From Castellaniella sp034675905 (GTDB lineage: Bacteria; Pseudomonadota; Gammaproteobacteria; Burkholderiales; Burkholderiaceae_B): DNA of 64,000 bases. A program made the translations under genes and the position numbers. The stretch lies in contig NZ_JAUCCV010000002.1 of assembly GCF_034675905.1 (NCBI RefSeq), positions 496,001-560,000 on the forward strand, in the 5' to 3' direction. This document shows, piece after piece, positions 62,238 to 64,000 of this stretch. Every line of letters starts with the position of its first letter. Position 1 is the stretch's first letter. The notes beneath the pieces are model-generated. The model worked only from the letters and a program-made list of their open reading frames with translations. It made no database searches and had not been told where the DNA came from.

Positions 62238-62563
62238 TGACGACCAGTAGGTCTATCATCCCACGCGGGCTTGCGCGACAGGATGTCGAGGATGCGCTGA
62301 CCTACTACTTATCCGAGACATCAGAACGCATTGCACTGGGTTTCCTGGACACGCTCGAACATGCGTACGCCCACTTGGCACACTTTCCAGAAACTGGGTC
62401 CAGCCGCTATGCGTATGAACTTCAGCTACCGGGTTTACGTGCCTGGGCCTTGGGTACTTACCCATACGTGATTTTTTATATTCTTGCAGACGGCAATATC
62501 GACGTCTGGCGCATCCTGCACGCCAGCCGCGATATCCCTGCATGGCTATCCAGCCCTGAATAG
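62237..62563 (+). CDS. parE: ParE-family toxin
   Basis: 108-aa RelE/ParE-fold toxin: SIIPRGLARQDVEDALTYYL, LGFLDTLEHAYAHLAHFPET, GSSRYAYELQLPGLRAWAL and YPYVIFYILADGNIDVWRIL followed by HASRDIPAWL, all characteristic of ParE. Members usually inhibit DNA gyrase. Coupled to parD. Confidence 0.93.
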   Translation: MTTSRSIIPRGLARQDVEDALTYYLSETSERIALGFLDTLEHAYAHLAHFPETGSSRYAYELQLPGLRAWALGTYPYVIFYILADGNIDVWRILHASRDIPAWLSSPE

Positions 62564-62576
62564 CCGCTTACCCTAC

Positions 62577-63446
62577 CTACCCCTGCAACGCCACCGCATG
62601 ATGCGCCACGTGATCGCCGATAAAACTGGCGATGAAGTAATAGCTATGATCATGCCCGGCCTGCCGGCGCAAGGTCAGCGGATGCCCGGTCTCTTTGCAA
62701 ACGGCTTCCAGCAGATCGGGGCGCAACTGCCCTGTCAGAAACTCATCCTCCAAGCCCTGATCCACCAATAGCGGCAAACGCTCGGCATCGGCGGCGGCTG
62801 AGCGGATCAGCTCGACCGTATCCCACTGCGCCCAGGCAGCCTTGTCATCCCCCAGATAGGCCGCAAAGGCCTTTTGACCCCAAGGCGCCTGAGATGGCGC
62901 GACGATAGGCGACAAAGCCGACACGCTGCGGTAGCGGCCAGGATTGCGCAAAGCCGTGATCAGCGCCCCGTGGCCGCCCATGGAATGGCCGGCAATCGCG
63001 CGGGCCGAGGTGGCGGGAAAGTGCTGTTCAATCAGGCCGGGCAGTTCTTGCGCCACGTAATCCTGCATGCGGTAATGCGCGGCCCACGGGGCCTGGGTGG
63101 CATTCAGATAAAAGCCTGCTCCCTGCCCCAGGTCATAGGCGGCATCGTCGGCCACGCCTTCGCCGCGCGGACTGGTATCCGGGACGACCAGGATCAGATT
63201 GTGCAAGGCGGCGTAAGCCTGGGCGCCGGCCTTGGTGATGAAATTCTGTTCCGTGCAGGTCAGACCCGACAGCCAGTACAGCACGGGGCAGGGTTCGCCG
63301 CGCACGGCGGCAGCAGGCAGGTAGATGCCAAAGCGCATGTCGCAGTTCAGCACGTCGGATTTATGTTGCCAGACTTCCTGGCTGCCGCCAAAGCTGGTGT
63401 GGCGCTCTACGCGCGTCAAAGCAGTATCTCGGGAAACATCATTCAC
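62577..63446 (-). CDS. fghA: S-formylglutathione hydrolase
   Basis: Serine esterase that splits S-formylglutathione to formate and glutathione, the second step of glutathione-dependent formaldehyde oxidation. VERHTSFGGSQEVWQHKSDV, LYWLSGLTCTEQNFITKAGA, and the nucleophile motif AGHSMGGHGAL are diagnostic; Asp and His (AGHDHSYYFI) complete the triad. About 289 aa from GTG at 63446, which has GAGG upstream; a longer frame to 63506 is unlikely. Downstream of the dehydrogenase in the usual order. Confidence 0.94.
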   Translation of the reverse strand: MNDVSRDTALTRVERHTSFGGSQEVWQHKSDVLNCDMRFGIYLPAAAVRGEPCPVLYWLSGLTCTEQNFITKAGAQAYAALHNLILVVPDTSPRGEGVADDAAYDLGQGAGFYLNATQAPWAAHYRMQDYVAQELPGLIEQHFPATSARAIAGHSMGGHGALITALRNPGRYRSVSALSPIVAPSQAPWGQKAFAAYLGDDKAAWAQWDTVELIRSAAADAERLPLLVDQGLEDEFLTGQLRPDLLEAVCKETGHPLTLRRQAGHDHSYYFIASFIGDHVAHHAVALQG

Positions 63447-63519
63447 TAGGGTTTTTTCCTCACAAAAAAGATATGGCCGGCTGACGCCGGCCAAAGGCGA
63501 AAACACCGATCAGAGCAGA

Positions 63520-64000
63520 TCAGTAATGCACGACAGATCGGATCGACTTGCCCTCGTGCATCAAATCGAAAGCGGTATTGATGTCGTCCAGCCCCATGGT
63601 GTGGGTGACGAAAGGCTCCAGGTCGATATCACCGCGCATGGCTTCCTGCACCATGCCGGGCAGCTGGGACCGGCCCTTGACGCCGCCAAAGGCGGTGCCG
63701 CGCCAGGATCGGCCCGTGACCAGCTGGAAAGGCCGGGTGGAAATTTCCTGTCCGGCGCCGGCCACGCCGATGATGATGGACTGGCCCCAGCCCCGGTGGG
63801 CGGATTCCAGAGCGGCGCGCATGACGTTGACGTTGCCGATGCACTCGAAACTATGGTCCACGCCCCAGCCGGTCATGCCGACGATGACTTGCTGGACAGG
63901 CTCGGTGTGATCCTTGGGGTTGACGCAATCCGTCGCGCCAAAGACTTTCGCCAGGGCAAACTTATCGGGGTTGGTATCCACCGCAATGATACGCCCTGCC
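63520..64000 (-). CDS. frmA: S-(hydroxymethyl)glutathione dehydrogenase / class III alcohol dehydrogenase (partial)
   Basis: C-terminal 159 residues or so of a zinc-dependent class III alcohol dehydrogenase. The frame is open at the window edge. RIIAVDTNPDKFALAKVFGA, TDCVNPKDH, GVDHSFECIGNVNVMRAALE and GRSWRGTAFGGVKGRSQLPG match FrmA/AdhC. It oxidises S-hydroxymethylglutathione with NAD and feeds the adjacent hydrolase. Confidence 0.94.
   Translation of the reverse strand, partial: AGRIIAVDTNPDKFALAKVFGATDCVNPKDHTEPVQQVIVGMTGWGVDHSFECIGNVNVMRAALESAHRGWGQSIIIGVAGAGQEISTRPFQLVTGRSWRGTAFGGVKGRSQLPGMVQEAMRGDIDLEPFVTHTMGLDDINTAFDLMHEGKSIRSVVHY

Noticed and set aside
1..64000. CRISPR arrays, insertion sequences or prophage genes
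   Set aside because: Looked for regularly spaced repeats, transposase motifs, terminal inverted repeats and integrase genes; none seen. The only direct repeat pair found is the lyase 3' end.

Overview
The window is a GC-rich piece of a betaproteobacterial chromosome. It most resembles the Alcaligenaceae (the Bordetella, Castellaniella and Pusillimonas group of Burkholderiales). This rests on the nuo operon layout, a Burkholderiales-type porin ending in Phe, the mrp/metG divergent pair, the pcnB-folK run and the tamA-tamB pair. It is almost entirely chromosomal housekeeping DNA with small accessory insertions between the core genes. There are no phage genes, insertion sequences, CRISPR arrays or rRNA genes; one tRNA gene is present.

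Layout. 1-3.3 kb: the start of the NADH dehydrogenase I operon (nuoABCDE, minus strand, running off the left edge into nuoF). 3.3-6.4 kb: a damaged stretch with a low-complexity spacer, a broken porin and a decayed RelE/HigA-type toxin-antitoxin pair. 6.4-19.6 kb: an AEC-type transporter, tsaE-amiC, mqsRA, dedA, mutL, a ParDE-like pair, miaA, purM, hda, a HAD phosphatase, pcnB and a single reading frame carrying both FolK and FolA. 19.6-30.2 kb: a tautomerase, the gcvTHP glycine cleavage operon behind a tandem glycine riboswitch, a family III CoA-transferase, a BaiN/HI0933-type flavoprotein, a large Orn/Lys/Arg decarboxylase and dcd. 30.3-40.6 kb: tamB-tamA-mrp, a small membrane protein, metG and a potassium channel. 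40.7-46.5 kb: a metal-resistance block (CDF exporter, CadR-like regulator with its spaced promoter, CadA-like P-type ATPase, META/HslJ lipoprotein, YraQ/ArsP-type permease). 46.5-55.7 kb: a DUF72 protein, hipBA, tRNA-Gly(CCC), trmB, pip, thiS, bfr, ffh, ypjD, ampD and a VOC protein. 55.7-62 kb: a lower-GC accessory stretch with a GIY-YIG protein, a CDP-alcohol phosphatidyltransferase, rlmF and an LysR/SDR/F420-type oxidoreductase group. Much of it lies between two copies of the 3' end of an isocitrate lyase/PEP mutase gene. 62-64 kb: parDE, S-formylglutathione hydrolase and the 3' part of the glutathione-dependent formaldehyde dehydrogenase gene; these last two form the formaldehyde detoxification pair.

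Two properties cut across the window. First, six otherwise healthy genes (AEC transporter, tsaE, dedA, purM, decarboxylase, YraQ-type permease) are each interrupted by one apparent extra base, nearly always in a short homopolymer. Two of them (tsaE, purM) are normally essential or nearly so, so these look like base-calling errors rather than true pseudogenes. In contrast, the porin, the first toxin-antitoxin pair and an SDR gene carry several lesions. Second, five toxin-antitoxin loci (one decayed) sit between core genes, each with a palindromic operator candidate just upstream.

No clearly new biological system was found. The items most worth checking are the FolK-FolA single frame, the duplicated lyase 3' end bounding about 5 kb, the 21-base C tract inside mutL, and a perfect 14-bp inverted repeat covering the tamA signal-peptide start.
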